A DNA stretch of 64,000 bases from Charina bottae (taxonomy: Eukaryota; Chordata; Lepidosauria; Squamata; Charinaidae). A program made the translations under genes and the position numbers. The number at the start of each line of letters is the position of its first letter. Position 1 is the stretch's first letter. Positions 20,283-30,399 of the stretch are shown one piece after another. The notes below the pieces were generated by a model that was not told where the DNA came from, searched no databases, and saw only the letters and a program-made list of their open reading frames with translations. The stretch is from positions 31,401,414-31,465,413 of the forward strand of contig JALMGJ010000002.1 of NCBI GenBank assembly GCA_023362775.1, in the 5' to 3' direction.

Positions 20283-20853
20283 CTACTGCAAAACCTGGTT
20301 AGTCTTCTCTGCCTTTCCATTTGTAGAAAGGTGGTGCACAGAGGAGAGGTGAATTTGTGCATCTAGCAACTGGAAAAGTGCCTTCCAAAATCTGGAAGTA
20401 AATTGACTGCTTCTGTCACTTATTATGTCATTAACCATCCCTCTGTATCTAAAAACATGATCCAAGAAAAGCTGTACCATGGTTTGGGCTGTTGGAAGCC
20501 CCTTTGTATGGTATAAAATGTGCCATTTTGGTGAAAAGATCCACTACAACTAGTACTGATGTAAATCCTTGCACTGGGGGCAGATCAGTTATCAAGTCCA
20601 TAGAGACTGTGTCCCAAGGCTGGGGTGATATGTGTAAAGGCTGTAACAATCCTGCCAGCTTCCCTGGAACTGCCTTAGTGCGCCAGTGGGTGTGGCATGA
20701 TGCAACATAACCCCTTATGTCTGCAGCCATTTTTGGCCACCAGTAGTCCCTTAGAGCCCTGTGGAGCATTTTAAAAACTCCCCCATGCCCAGCTGTCTCA
20801 TTATCGTGGCAAAGTTGCAACACCTCTTCCCTTAATGGAAGGGGAACATACAT
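20283..20853 (-). pseudogene. Integrase of the second chromovirus
   Basis: Frame 20853-20449 holds LREEVLQLCHDNETAGHGG, a ...YVASCHTHW segment in which the second zinc-binding Cys has become His, and the first catalytic Asp in SMDLITDLP. Frame 20480-20283 holds VNDIISDRSSQFTSRFW (second Asp) and NGKAEKTNQ, where the expected catalytic Glu (GEAEK) is Lys. The enzyme would be dead even in frame. Confidence 0.82.
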
Positions 20854-21034
20854 GCAACCGTTATGCCAGAGTGGTCCTCCTTCAATGAAAATGGGGAAAC
20901 AGTACCTTGCTGGGCCCCCTGGAGGTCATCCATCTGGGCCCTTGTGTATGGGTCTTGCAGCTGCTGCACTTTGATCTGCGCAAAAAAGGCCCAGCTTGCC
21001 ATCCTGCTCCTAACCTCTCTGGCTTGCCCTCTTC

Positions 21035-21569
21035 TCAGCGCTGTCTGAAGTTGCAAGGCTGCAACATTGCTGCCTGGGGGCTTGGCTGTTGGGCTGAGAT
21101 ATACTCCGGTTTAGGTGATAGGGTGTCTGGTAGATGGTTCTTGGACCCAGGGATATACGTTATGTAGAAATCGAAACGGGAGAAGAACTGAATCCATCTG
21201 ACCTGCCAGGGGGTGAGTGACTGAGTACTTTGCAATAGTTCCAAATTCTTATGGTCCGTGCAAACCTGTACAGGAAATGCTGTTCCTTCTAGCCACTTCA
21301 TCCACTCCTGGAAGGCTGTCTTGATTGCTTGCAACTCCTTATTAAATATATTATAGTTTCTTCTGTGGGTGACAGCATTCAAGAGAAAAAGGTGAATGGG
21401 AGTAACTCCCCCCTTCATCTTTCCTAGCCTGCAGCAGGATGGCCCCAACCGCCATGTCAGAAGCATCAGTCTGGAGTACAAATTGCAGGGAGGGGTCAGG
21501 GTGATGGAGGAGGAGCTGAGAGGCAAAGAACTGTTTTAACTCTTGGAATGCTGATTTCTCATGCTCCAT
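21035..21569 (-). pseudogene. RNase H of the second chromovirus
   Basis: Overlapping frames carry FVLQTDASDMAVGAILLQA (RNase H start with Asp), VCTDHKNLELL and ITYIPGSKNHLPDTLS. In the last of these the usual ADALSR end has become PDTLSP. A frame change near 21400 separates the halves. Confidence 0.8.
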
Positions 21570-21578
21570 CCAAGCAAA

Positions 21579-22320
21579 TCATTTTTCCTTCTTTAAAAGT
21601 TGTGAAAGAGGCTTTACCTTGTCAGTGAAGTTAAGGATGAACTTTTTGTAACAGTTGGCAAATCCCAGGAAATGCTGTACATGCTTCACATTACGGAGAG
21701 GGTGCCATGACAGAACAGCATGCACCTTAGCTGGGTCCATCTGTAGCCCCTCTGTGGAGATCCTGTACCCCAAATAGTCCAATTGATGCAGATCGGAAGT
21801 GCATTTTTCCAATTATCAAAAAGCTTATTCTCTCTCAGTCTTTGCAGCACATTTCTGACGTGGTTACATGAGATGTTGCATTGTCTTAATAGATTAAGAT
21901 ATCATCCAAATATATCACCACATAGGTATCAATTATGTCAGAAAAAATATGATTCATGAATCTGGAAAATACTGCCCTGCAATTAGTCAATCTGAATGGC
22001 ATTACTGTTTATTCAAACTTTCTATACCTGGTATCAAAGGCAATCAGGTATTCATGCCCCTCTTTTACCTGAATGAGGTTGTAAGCATTCCTGAGGTCTA
22101 AGTTTGTGAAGATACTTGCCTTCTGTAACTGGTCTAAAATGTCTGATATCAGAGGAAGTGGGTAATGGTCCTAGATAGTGACCATTTTGAGGTCCTTGTA
22201 ATCATGGACTGTGTGCATGGGAGCTCCCTTGCCCAATTTTTGTGAAGATGAGGCTTGTGGGTCTGGTTTCTTTGGAATGAAGAAAGTTGGGGCCGAGGCC
22301 AGGGACTGTGATAGCCTGAT
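21579..22320 (-). pseudogene. Reverse transcriptase of the second chromovirus
   Basis: The frame 21812-21579 gives LDYLGYRISTEGLQMDPAKV and FLGFANCYKKFI. Farther up (about 21890-22310) the palm is readable in pieces, for example the YLD-type catalytic region near 21905-21930 and the VHDYKDLK-like start near 22190-22215, with several stops. It is a relic. Confidence 0.75.
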
Positions 22321-22420
22321 CAATCATGTCTTGTGATTTACATCCAAGTACTCCTTCAGAATAGCTAGCTCCTTGGGAGACATAGGATACTGTCGCTTGC
22401 CTAGGACCTTTGCCCTGGCT

Positions 22421-22740
22421 TCAGATCAATAAAGCAATCACACTCCTGTGAGGTGGGAGGGTAGCCTCTTCTTCCTCCCCGAAGACATCTGCAAAATCCG
22501 CATATTTGGCGGGCAGTTCTACCCCCCCCCTGCCTTGATGAGTGTTGAAGGTGCTGAGGAGAGTGCGGTTGTTTGCAATCTGTGGTGCTGGCAATCTGTG
22601 GAGGGAAAAGAGAGTGCTCCCGTTGCCCAATCCACCACAGGATTATGGAGTCGCAGCCATGTGGTGCCTACCACTATGGGTAACTGCAATGAGGCTGTCA
22701 TGTAAAGTGGAAGCAACTCTATGTGTTCTCCATGATGAAT
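22421..22740 (-). pseudogene. Protease C-terminal half, second chromovirus
   Basis: The frames read LPLYMTASLQLPIVVGTTW and LRLHNPVVDWATG, matching the protease end of the first element, then LPAKYADFADVFGEEEEATL. The N-terminal half with the DSGATTNFID-type motif lies at about 23836-23960, so a roughly 1.1-kb insertion separates the halves. Confidence 0.75.
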
Positions 22741-22976
22741 ATGTTTTAATTATGAAAGAATTTCATGCACATAGAGCAGTGCTTTCCAAACTGCCTCCGT
22801 TGGCGACACACCAATGGCAGCAGTGGTGGCAGTGCGGCGGTGCGGCGGTGTGATTATGGAGTACCTAGCACTATGGGTAACTGCAATGAGGCTGTCATGT
22901 AAAGGGGAAGCAACTCTATCTGTTCTCCATGATGAATATGTTTTAATTATGGAAGAATTTCATGCAAATAGAGCAG
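22641..22976. repeat. 197-bp tandem duplication across a hAT terminus
   Basis: CTATGGGTAACTGCAATGAG occurs at 22674 and 22871, and the hAT end CAGTGCTTTCCAAACTG at 22777 and 22974: a constant offset of 197 bp. The unit thus contains retrotransposon protease sequence plus the first part of the hAT element. Confidence 0.8.
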
Positions 22977-23318
22977 TGCTTTCCAAACTGCCGCCGTTGG
23001 TGACATACCAAATGCGGCAGTGGCAGCAGTGCGATGGCGCACACAACAGCGGGGGGGTGCATGGCGATGGTGCGGGGGGTGCGTGGCGGCGGCATGCATG
23101 GCGGTGGCAACAGTGGCAGTGGTCTCTGCTAAAACGTGGAAGCTCTGATGGTGCCCCACTGCTGTCGCTGCCGTTGTCGCGGCCACCATGCATGCTGCCG
23201 CTGCACGCCCACCGCACCGCCGCTATGCACACCTCCACCGCCACTTCCGGGTTGTGTTGCAACACACTAAACCACAACAACCTGCTATGTGTTGCAACAC
23301 ATAGTTTAGAAAGCTATG
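22777..23318. mobile_element. hAT element inserted in the retrotransposon protease
   Basis: The termini are CAGTGCTTTCCAAAC and TTTAGAAAGCTATG, and an 8-bp target duplication ACATAGAG is found at 22769-22776 and 23319-23326. The inside is GC-rich with CGG/GCC short repeats and encodes nothing convincing. The 197-bp tandem duplication includes its left end. Confidence 0.8.
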
Positions 23319-23326
23319 ACATAGAG

Positions 23327-23835
23327 GTTATATTTTAAAGTGCACCTCAAAGGAAAAAAAAGGTGGGGGCTTGGAGTGAGGAATTTGGAGTCACAGTAGT
23401 TGGTGCCTGCAAGTCTGTGAGAACGGATAAATTCATTTTACTTTTGCCTGATCACAAGGTTTCTGCTATTATGTTCTTACAGAGTAAAGGTTAACGATTA
23501 AAGGAGCTGCTGATTGGTCAACTGTGAAAAGAACAGAATATGTAATGTACCCTGCTGTTGTTATTTTGCTTTATCTCATCTGCTATGCTGTGCTGTTTCT
23601 GTTATTCTGTATTTATTTTAGATTAGTTATGTTTTGCTTGTTTCTGAGCAAAGCTTCTTTAAAACAGTTTTTTTATAATATACCTGGTCTCTTATTTTTT
23701 ATTTCCTGCTGTGATTGTGGATCTCTGCTAAATAGCATATCCATTACACTCCAGTCATTAGTTGTAATGGAGCCATGCACTGTACAATGGGTCCTGCTTT
23801 CAAGGGTTAGCCAACTATAGTTTCCACCTCTATGA
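23327..23835. other. Unidentified insert between hAT element and protease start
   Basis: This 0.5-kb AT-rich stretch is not chromovirus sequence. It includes a T-rich region (23560-23720) and ends just before TTTCCACCTCTATGAGTC, where protease reading resumes. No ORF, repeat partner or terminal structure could be established. Confidence 0.3.
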
Positions 23836-24114
23836 GTCTTGGTAACTTTACGGTAGGTAGCTGAAACTTCTCTACCGTCTCCACATCTATGAAGTTTGTG
23901 GTAGCCCCAGAATCATTAAGAGCCTCTAGATTTATTTTAAATCCCGATTGTAAAGTCACTGTGACAGGGACAAAGAAAAAGGCTTGTCTTCTGTCTTCAG
24001 AATTAGTTCTTCTTACTTGCTTGATGGGCCCCCTTTTGAGCTCTTGAGAGGGAGGCTGGTGGAGTTTTCCTGGTTCTTAGTTGTGGAAATTGCTGGGCAC
24101 TTTTTGGCAGTCTG

Positions 24115-24875
24115 CTATGCTGAATTAGCCCCAGCTGCCAGATTTCTTCCTGGGCACACCCTCACTATATGCCCTGAGGCACCACAATAAAAACAGAGAC
24201 AGATCTCAAAGTCTCTGCCTCTCCACCGAAGAGAATGATCACTTTGCAGCACCAATTTGCATTGGCTCTTAATTTGAGGCTGCAGCAGGGAGAGCCATAA
24301 AACCAGTAAGGAGTGATCTGTAGCCACATCTGCCTTTAACAGCTTGACACTGTTTCAATTCTTCAAGCCGGGCATCAATACCCACGCAAAGCTGGTACAG
24401 CTCATCCAAGGTGGCTGGGGTTCCCTGCCTCACCAGCTCATCTTGAATATCATCATTCAGTCCTTCTTTAAACTGGTCCATAAGGGCCCTCTCGTTCCAG
24501 TCAACGTCTCCAGCTAACAGCTTGAAATCTGCAATGAAAAGTCCTACTCTCCTGTTGCCTTGCTTGAGCCTCTGAATCTCCCGATTGGCTGTGACTCTCC
24601 TGATGGGATCCCCAAAGTGGCCTCTGAACCTCCCCATGAAGTTCTGCTAGTCATTCAGGATCGGGTCATTGTTTTCCTTCATGGTTATGGCCCACTTCAC
24701 TGCCGATCCTTTTAACAAATTCAACACAAAAGTTACCTTGGTGTGATCTGTTGGGAACTCAGCAGGTCTGCTGTCGATGGACATTCCACATTGAGTAGCG
24801 AATGTCCTTAATTGGTCAGCTTCTCCCCCAAGCTTCTCCAGTAAGCTGCCACAGGAGTCTGGCAAGATGGATGTC
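24115..24875 (-). pseudogene. Gag of the second chromovirus, broken
   Basis: Frames carry GGEADQLRTFATQCGM and NLLKGSAVKWAITM (24910-24647), VGLFIADFKLLAGDVDWNE (24637-24269), and a CCHC knuckle FCFYCGASGHIVRVCPG (24327-24115). A stop at 24647 and further shifts break it. The order and sequence parallel the Gag at 4797-5840. The upstream end is replaced by a different LTR-like fragment near 24890. Confidence 0.82.
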
Positions 24876-24889
24876 GGGCCCAGACCAAG

Positions 24890-25020
24890 AACGACTCCGA
24901 GTCGGTGCATTCCAACTCTAGTTCTTTATTGTTCTCACCATATAGACAGAACGTTGCCAGACTAAAGCTACTCTAACTAACATAAGGGTAAATAACCTAG
25001 GAAGGCTCTAGGGCGGAGCT
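24890..25020 (-). repeat. LTR-like fragment joined to gag
   Basis: On the minus strand the segment contains AACAATAAAGAACTAGAG (AATAAA signal) and ends GGGCCCGACA, as an LTR 3' end would. It differs from the family A, B and C repeats of this window. It truncates the gag N-terminus. The nature is uncertain. Confidence 0.35.
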
Positions 25021-26150
25021 ACCTTGAACCTCTTAACTTTCCGAGCAATAGTGTCTGGGCTGTGAATCCTCTTATCTGCCTGGAATGTGTTCCCTCCCTG
25101 GGAACCAGCGGCAGCACTGAAATGCACCACAACAACCTGCTTTAAAAAGCCCAAATATTCCTCCAAAATTTTCCAGGCTCTGGAATTTAATTCTTTTTCT
25201 TGATCATGGTGTGGTAGCAACACAGTGTTCCTATCTTCAACTTTCGGCAATTCAATTTTCCTTTGACTATTTAAACATAAGTCACCAATTCTCATCTTTT
25301 TCTTTGGAGAAACCCCTTTACTTTGAAGGTAGTTTTCAGCCTTATCAGTTTCTCTCGATTCTTGTGACAATTTGGACTCCACAAATTCTGAGAAATGCTC
25401 CAAGACTTGAATAACAGCATTGTAGAGACCTTTAAATATCAAATTAATTTCCTCCATATTTCTTAACAGTAAGAAAGATTATGGCACCCTCTAGTGCCCC
25501 AGGAAGGTAAAGTCATTAACGCTTTAACTGAACACTCTCTCCAGCCTTTTTATCTTTGGTGTGGCCAATCAGGAAAATAAAAAGTAATAACAAACAGCAT
25601 TCCCACAGGAAAGTGAAAGCAAATAGATCAGAACTCCAATCTGCAGATTCAAGGAAGAAGAGAGTTTTATATTCCTCAAAAATCACTTTAATAAAAAAAG
25701 CAATAAAAAACCCAAAATTCTTTAAAACTCAATTTAATAAATTATATATAAAAAGCCAAATTAGCAAGTTAATAATCTTCAAAAATAATGAGTCACCAAG
25801 AGATTCTGCATTTCTTTGTTGTAGAAAGCCTCTCTTTAGTAAAATTCAAACAAAAAAATCCATAGTGCTATAGAAATGGGGTTTGTAGCTTGAAGGTCCA
25901 TTTTGGCTTCAGAGCGGCTTTGGACGAAGATGATGGTCCCACCTCCCAGCTGATTGTTAACCAGTTGATCGCAAAATGCCATTTTGCGGTTTCTGGCTGT
26001 CAGCAGCCATCCAGAGAACAGATGGGATGATTCCTGGGGTTCTCCTTAATCCAGAGAACACTTCTGGGCTCCAAGGAAGCCTGCCTGAACCAAAAAAATA
26101 AAAAAATAAAAGCTGCTTTGAAAGGTCAGTTGACACACAGTAGAAAAAAC
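25008..26150 (-). mobile_element. Probable L1 5' UTR and ORF1 start
   Basis: On the minus strand a GC-richer outer part (25880-26070), a T-rich leader and then an open frame from ATG 25457 to 25008 (149 codons) follow one another. The protein starts MEEINLIFKGLYNAVIQVLE, is helical and Lys/Glu-rich, and shows no other motif. The layout is like the L1 5' end at 17307-17994, but the two are not obviously the same subfamily. It is cut off near 25008. Confidence 0.4.
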
Positions 26151-26394
26151 CAGCTCAAGCCACCATTGTCAACACCGGAAGACACATCCTGACCATGGTT
26201 CCATTCCCAGGGAGAATAAATAATCCTAACTAGACTATATCTGTGGAATCTCAACATTACGTTGAAATAAGAACTGTTTTTTTTCCAGAGTTTTACCAGT
26301 GTGGGGGAGGCCAGTCCTTGAAAAATAGTTGGACTCTTAAGGAATTTACTTCATCTTGCTTTGGAATTAAGGGAAAATATGCTAGTAATTAGTA

Positions 26395-26630
26395 CATAGC
26401 TTTCCAAACTGTGTGTCGCAACACACAGTGTGACGATGGTGTGTATGGTGGCAGCGGCAGCAGCATGCCATCAGTGCTTCCGCATTTTAGCAAGGCCACC
26501 ACTGCTGCCGCCACTGCCGTGCACGCCGCTGCTGCCGTGCACACACACTCCCGCCATGCACGTGCACTCCCGCACCGCCGCCACTGCCACTGTTAGTGTG
26601 TCGCCAACGGTGGCAGATTGGAAAGCACTG
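26395..26630. mobile_element. Short hAT element with perfect 8-bp target duplication
   Basis: Its ends are CATAGCTTTCCAAACTG and TTGGAAAGCACTG. The target duplication AATTAGTA lies at 26387-26394 and 26631-26638. The GC-rich interior with GCC/GCA repeats matches the style of 26782-27033. Confidence 0.85.
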
Positions 26631-26665
26631 AATTAGTATAATATTTGAGGAAAGAAAACACGTAC

Positions 26666-27052
26666 CTTCTTGTGTGGGAATCATTCGTTCCATACACAGA
26701 GAACAGTCATAGCAGCAAACTGGTGCTTCCTCTCTTGTGAGCTTGTTCTATCTTAGGGGACAACTTTCAATACATCTAGACCACAGCTTTCCAAACTTTG
26801 TGTCGTGACACAACCCGGAAGTAGACGTGCACAATGGCAGTGTGGGGGCGCACAAAGTGATGGCGGTGTGTACGGCAGCAGCGGCGCGCCATCAGCACTT
26901 CTCCGTTTTAGTGGAAAAAATGAGGCTGCCACCGCTGCCACCATACATGCTACCACCGTGCGTCCCCCACATGCAAGCCCGTGCCGCTGCCGCTGTTTGT
27001 GTGGTGTGAACGGTGGCAGCTCGGAAAGCACTGATCTAGACAAAGGCACCTT
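26666..27052 (-). pseudogene. V2R exon 5 pseudogene interrupted by a hAT element
   Basis: Removing the hAT element (252 bp) and one 8-bp target copy leaves exactly 127 bp, the length of exon 5 in the intact V2R gene at 37264-37138. It has an AG acceptor at 27053-27054 and a GTACGT donor at 26660-26665. Residues include the cysteine-rich [17 protein letters not shown] follows SCPLR, so the exon is dead independently of the hAT. The neighbouring V2R exon 3 relic (29028-29328) lies upstream on the same strand; exons 4 and 6 were not found. Confidence 0.88.
26782..27033. mobile_element. Short hAT element inside the V2R exon 5 pseudogene
   Basis: The ends are CACAGCTTTCCAAACTT and TCGGAAAGCACTG. 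A perfect 8-bp duplication, ATCTAGAC, is at 26774-26781 and 27034-27041; it is part of the Ser-Arg-Cys codons of the exon. The interior is GC-rich and non-coding. Confidence 0.9.
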
Positions 27053-27398
27053 CTAAAAATGAAGAAAATGTGTGGATGATGGATGGGGCTCTTATATGAC
27101 TGGAACTGAAAATTGAGCTGGAAACCATGTAGGGATTTAGACAAAGGTCTAAATCTTTATTTTTGATCATGGTTTGTTGGATGTGACATATAGAGTTAAC
27201 ATATCATGCTAAATCATCAAACTGCTGAACACACCATCATCTTTGCATTCACACAGCATAATGAAATGAAATCAACCACATCTCATGATCACTTAAGGCA
27301 AGGAATGAACCCAAGGCTTGAGCTGGGATTAATCCCCAGTTATTCCTGGCCCTTTCAGAACACAGGATTTGCAGGGTAGAAAAAGGAGAGTCTGGACT

Positions 27399-27460
27399 CC
27401 CTGTGGCTACGAGTGATCACCAATGATGAATGATGATGATTTGTGTTTCATTGTGCTTCA
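27399..27460 (+). mobile_element. 3' tail remnant of the nested LINE family
   Basis: GTGGCTACGAGTGATCACCA followed by GATGAATGATGATGAT matches the 3' tail of the LINE at 16575-16605. Only the last tens of bases are present. Confidence 0.5.
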
Positions 27461-27489
27461 TTGTTTCATTGTTTCTGAATTTTGTCAGA

Positions 27490-28084
27490 CCCTACATGGT
27501 TTGGGATCAAGTTATTTGTGAGACAGCCTCTCCCTGAGAGTATCTGCCTTTTCCACTAGATAAGAAAGGGTAGGCATCCTCCAGGTCTCTTCCCTGAAAT
27601 GCTGCCATCTAGCAGAACCTAGAACTGTCCTTTTCCATGGCTGCCTCTACCTTGTGGAACACTCTCCCCCTGGTGATCAGGAAGGTCCCCACCTTTTTAG
27701 CCTTCTGGAATTCCATGAGGTACAATTGGGCAATAACCATCATGGCCATGACTTCCACCTACCTACCCGTCATCAGTCAGGAGTCCAGGTGGACCTTCTC
27801 CTTTCGATGAAGATGAACAACATAGTACCGGTGGGAACCTTCTGATCTCCTAGATCAGAGCTTTCCAAACTGTGTGTCGCGACACAAAAGTGTGTCGCCA
27901 CACACAGTCTGGTGTGTCGCCACACAACCCGGAAGCACTGATAATTATCATTAGCGCTTTCCGGGTTTTCCCACGGCGACACACCAACACGCCGGTTGGT
28001 GTGTCGCCGCAGGAAAAACTTTGGAAAGCCCTGTCCTAGATCAACAAAAATTAAAATAGAAAAATTTATACAACATTGCAGAAG
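27490..28084 (+). repeat. CR1/L2-type LINE 3' segment, copy carrying a hAT element
   Basis: Starting CCCTACATGGTTTGGGATCA, this matches the duplicate at 28193-28497 through ACAACATTGCAGAAG. It also resembles the LINE 3' region near 39890-40130 (AAAGCCCTACATGGCATGGG). The first copy additionally has about 109 bp (around 27560-27665) that the second lacks, and the hAT insertion at 27856-28033. Confidence 0.75.
27856..28033. mobile_element. 178-bp hAT element with palindromic interior
   Basis: The ends are CAGAGCTTTCCAAACTG and TTTGGAAAGCCCTG, with target duplication TCCTAGAT at 27848-27855 and 28034-28041. GTGTGTCGCCACAC blocks and mirrored CGGAAGC...GCTTTCCGGGTTTTCCC segments give a strong hairpin. 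The duplicate at 28193-28497 shows the unoccupied site CTCCTAGATCAAC. Confidence 0.92.
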
Positions 28085-28192
28085 CTACAGGCCTGGGGAA
28101 GCCCTGGGCAAGATGTCCTATTACAGGGGTTTACAAACTTTTTAGCATCACAATTAATATGCAATTCAAGGTGCTGTTTATCAACTTTAAAG

Positions 28193-28497
28193 CCCTACAT
28201 GGTTTGGGATCAAGTTATTTGTTGGACCGCCTCTCCCTGAGAGTATCTGCCTTTTCCACACTCTCCCCCTGGTGATCAGGAAGGTCCCCACCTTTTTAGC
28301 CTTCTGGAATTCCATGAGGTACAATTGGGCAATAACCATCATGGCCATGACTTCCACCTACCTACCCATCATCAGTTAGGAGTCCAGGTGGACCTTCTCC
28401 TTTCAATGAAGATGAACAACATAGTCCCTGTGGGAACCTTCTGATCTCCTAGATCAACAAAAATTAAAATAGAAAAATTTATACAACATTGCAGAAG
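28193..28497 (+). repeat. Duplicate of the LINE 3' segment with the empty hAT site
   Basis: It is nearly identical to 27490-28084 outside two gaps. At 28443-28460 it reads through CTGATCTCCTAGATCAAC with a single TCCTAGAT, so it either was copied before the hAT inserted or comes from an uninserted copy. Confidence 0.85.
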
Positions 28498-29027
28498 ACT
28501 TGTTTGCTGCCAAGAGTCACTTGTTGAGATGGGCAGCCATCCAAATTTAATGAATAAAGTAATAAATTAATTTAAAAAACTGGTTGAAATACTAATGCTG
28601 CCATCCTGTCAAATTATGTGTATGCATATTACCTATACATAAATGTATGTAATTTGTATGTATGACTCCAATATACAATGATGAGACAATATTAATTGGC
28701 ATGGAGTGATCTAGAAGGTCATCCACTGCATTAAACTTTGACCATAGTTGCATGGACACCAAGACCAAGGACCAAGAGAGGAGTAGACCTGTTCTGCACC
28801 AGCCCCCAGATGCTGTTTGAAATGCCTATGTTACTATGGCCATTCCTTCTCAACTGATTCAGACCAACAGCCCTTTTCCACTGGGCAGAAAACCTCTGAG
28901 GTCTTATTGGGTTGTCTGAATTATCACCTGCGTCTTGAGTAAACTCCTCTCCAGTCCTGCCATTCCCCTCGCAGATCTTAGAAAGTGAAGGTGGGACCAC
29001 CAAAGAACTTGGTAGGAGAAATCTCAC

Positions 29028-29328
29028 CTGCCATGTCTGGACCATCTGGAGTGTCAAACTGTCTCCAATCTTCCTCTGGCTTAGTTTGAAGGAATAGGCA
29101 GCATTGAGGACCCACAATACAGCCTGGATTGCAATGTGAATATTTTAGGGATCTTCAGACAGGAAACTTGCAACAAAAAGAAGCAAGGAGGCCAATCCAT
29201 GTCCATCGGGAATGCAGGAGCAATTTCACAATAATCAAGTAAGGAGGTTCTTGTTTTGGACTCATCTCGTAGGAAAAAGGAAAATGCTGTTTCTGCTCAG
29301 GGATGTGAATGATAACGCTGTAGCTGAT
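29028..29328 (-). pseudogene. V2R exon 3 pseudogene, internally deleted
   Basis: It starts after an AG with codons ISYSVIIHIPE and continues HFPFSYEMSPKQEPPYLI and RWTWIGLLA, the beginning of the V2R ligand-binding exon 3. It then jumps to its end, WVLNAAYSFKLSQRK and QMVQTWQ, before a GTGAGA donor. It is 301 bp long against 837 bp in the intact gene (44419-43583), so about 536 bp are missing, and the junction is out of frame with a stop. It probably belongs with the exon 5 relic at 26666-27052. Confidence 0.88.
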
Positions 29329-29475
29329 CTACGGAGCATATCCACTCTGCCTGAATGTACCAGGTAGGCAGTAATAAATGGAGATAGGTGGTCCCTTAGG
29401 TATCCAGCCCCTATGCCATAAAAGGCTTTCTAAGTAGTGACCAGCCACTTGAATTGCACCCAGAAGCTGACTGGC

Positions 29476-29476
29476 T

Positions 29477-29511
<35 letters not shown>
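29476..29511. repeat. (ATC)n microsatellite
   Basis: Twelve uninterrupted ATC units. Long Met, Asp and Ser runs read from it are artefacts. Confidence 0.95.
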
Positions 29512-29513
<2 letters not shown>

Positions 29514-29665
29514 CTCCTGCTTCTAATCCTGGCCCAGAAGGATACCACGATCAATGTATCAAAGGCTGCTGAGAGATCACGAAGGGAGGGCCAGGTTGGA
29601 TGCACTACCCCCATCCTGAGCCCACCAATGGTCATCAACACGATCAATGATTTCTTAGTATTATG

Positions 29666-30383
29666 GGCGAAAGATTTATACGATCTGAAGAGAAACCAGA
29701 GGGGTCTTTTTACCATATGTGGTGGACATGTGAGATTGTAAAGAAATTTTGGACTCAAATACATTCATTGATGCAAAACATATTACAAATTTGAGTTCCA
29801 TTTAAACTGGATTTTTTTTTATTGGGAATAATTGATGAACAACCCGGGAAGCAATTTACAAGAATTATGCAATACATGATTACAGCAGCAGGACTTATAT
29901 ATGCACAAAATTGGAAAAACCAGATCTTGCCTACGATACAAGATTGGATGTTAAAATTGATGGATATGGCAGAGAATGATAAATTGACATGTTTATTAAA
30001 AGAAAATTCAAATTTTTATTTTCTTAAAGAGTGGAAACCATTAACTGACTACTTACAAAATGCAGGAGGAGCAAAGCTTATATGGGTATTTGAAGATTAA
30101 AATATATATATATATTGTATAATAGACAAGAATGTTCTTTAATGTTTTATATAGACCTAGCATGTAAGATAAAATTGTTAAATCACTATGACCAGAGACA
30201 AATCGGAAGTTGACTAATTTCTATGTTTCATCTTTATCCTTTTTTCTTTTTTACTTTACTACACTTTTTTACTCTCTCTCTTTTCTTTTCTTTTCTTGAT
30301 TTGTATTTCCATTTTCTTTTTTGTTTCAAACTTTTATCTATGTAAATTCAAAACCTAATAAAATTTGTAAAAAAAAAATGATG
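29666..30383 (+). mobile_element. 5'-truncated L1 insertion
   Basis: The 13-bp target duplication TCTTAGTATTATG is at 29653-29665 and 30384-30396. The insert reads the end of ORF2 (29822-30100 open: GLIYAQNWKNQILPTIQDWM, WVFED stop), a 3' UTR, AATAAAATTTGT and a poly(A) run (30370-30379). A shift before 29820 breaks the ORF. Confidence 0.88.
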
Positions 30384-30399
30384 TCTTAGTATTATGACC

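Larger units (their letters stand above)
18890..24910 (-). mobile_element. Second Ty3/Gypsy chromovirus, decayed
   Basis: On the minus strand, gag (24875-24115), protease (split), reverse transcriptase, RNase H, integrase, chromodomain (19716) and a 3' LTR (19500-18890) follow in order. Proteins are clearly related to the 4497-18855 element but with many stops and shifts. A hAT element and about 0.5 kb of unidentified DNA interrupt the protease. No 5' LTR of the same family is found next to gag. Confidence 0.85.

Noticed and set aside
22947..23280. Ala/His-rich frames inside the hAT element
   Set aside because: They come from GCC/CGG short repeats, on both strands and in several registers.
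24900..26660. Search for a V2R 7TM exon downstream of the exon 5 relic
   Set aside because: No seven-helix exon text is present; the region is L1 5' sequence and a hAT element.
27060..29027. Search for V2R exon 4 between the exon 3 and exon 5 relics
   Set aside because: No sequence resembling the 228-bp exon 4 was found; the interval is LINE 3' debris and a hAT element.
29329..29511. Frame starting with a run of methionines
   Set aside because: It is the (ATC)n microsatellite read on the minus strand.
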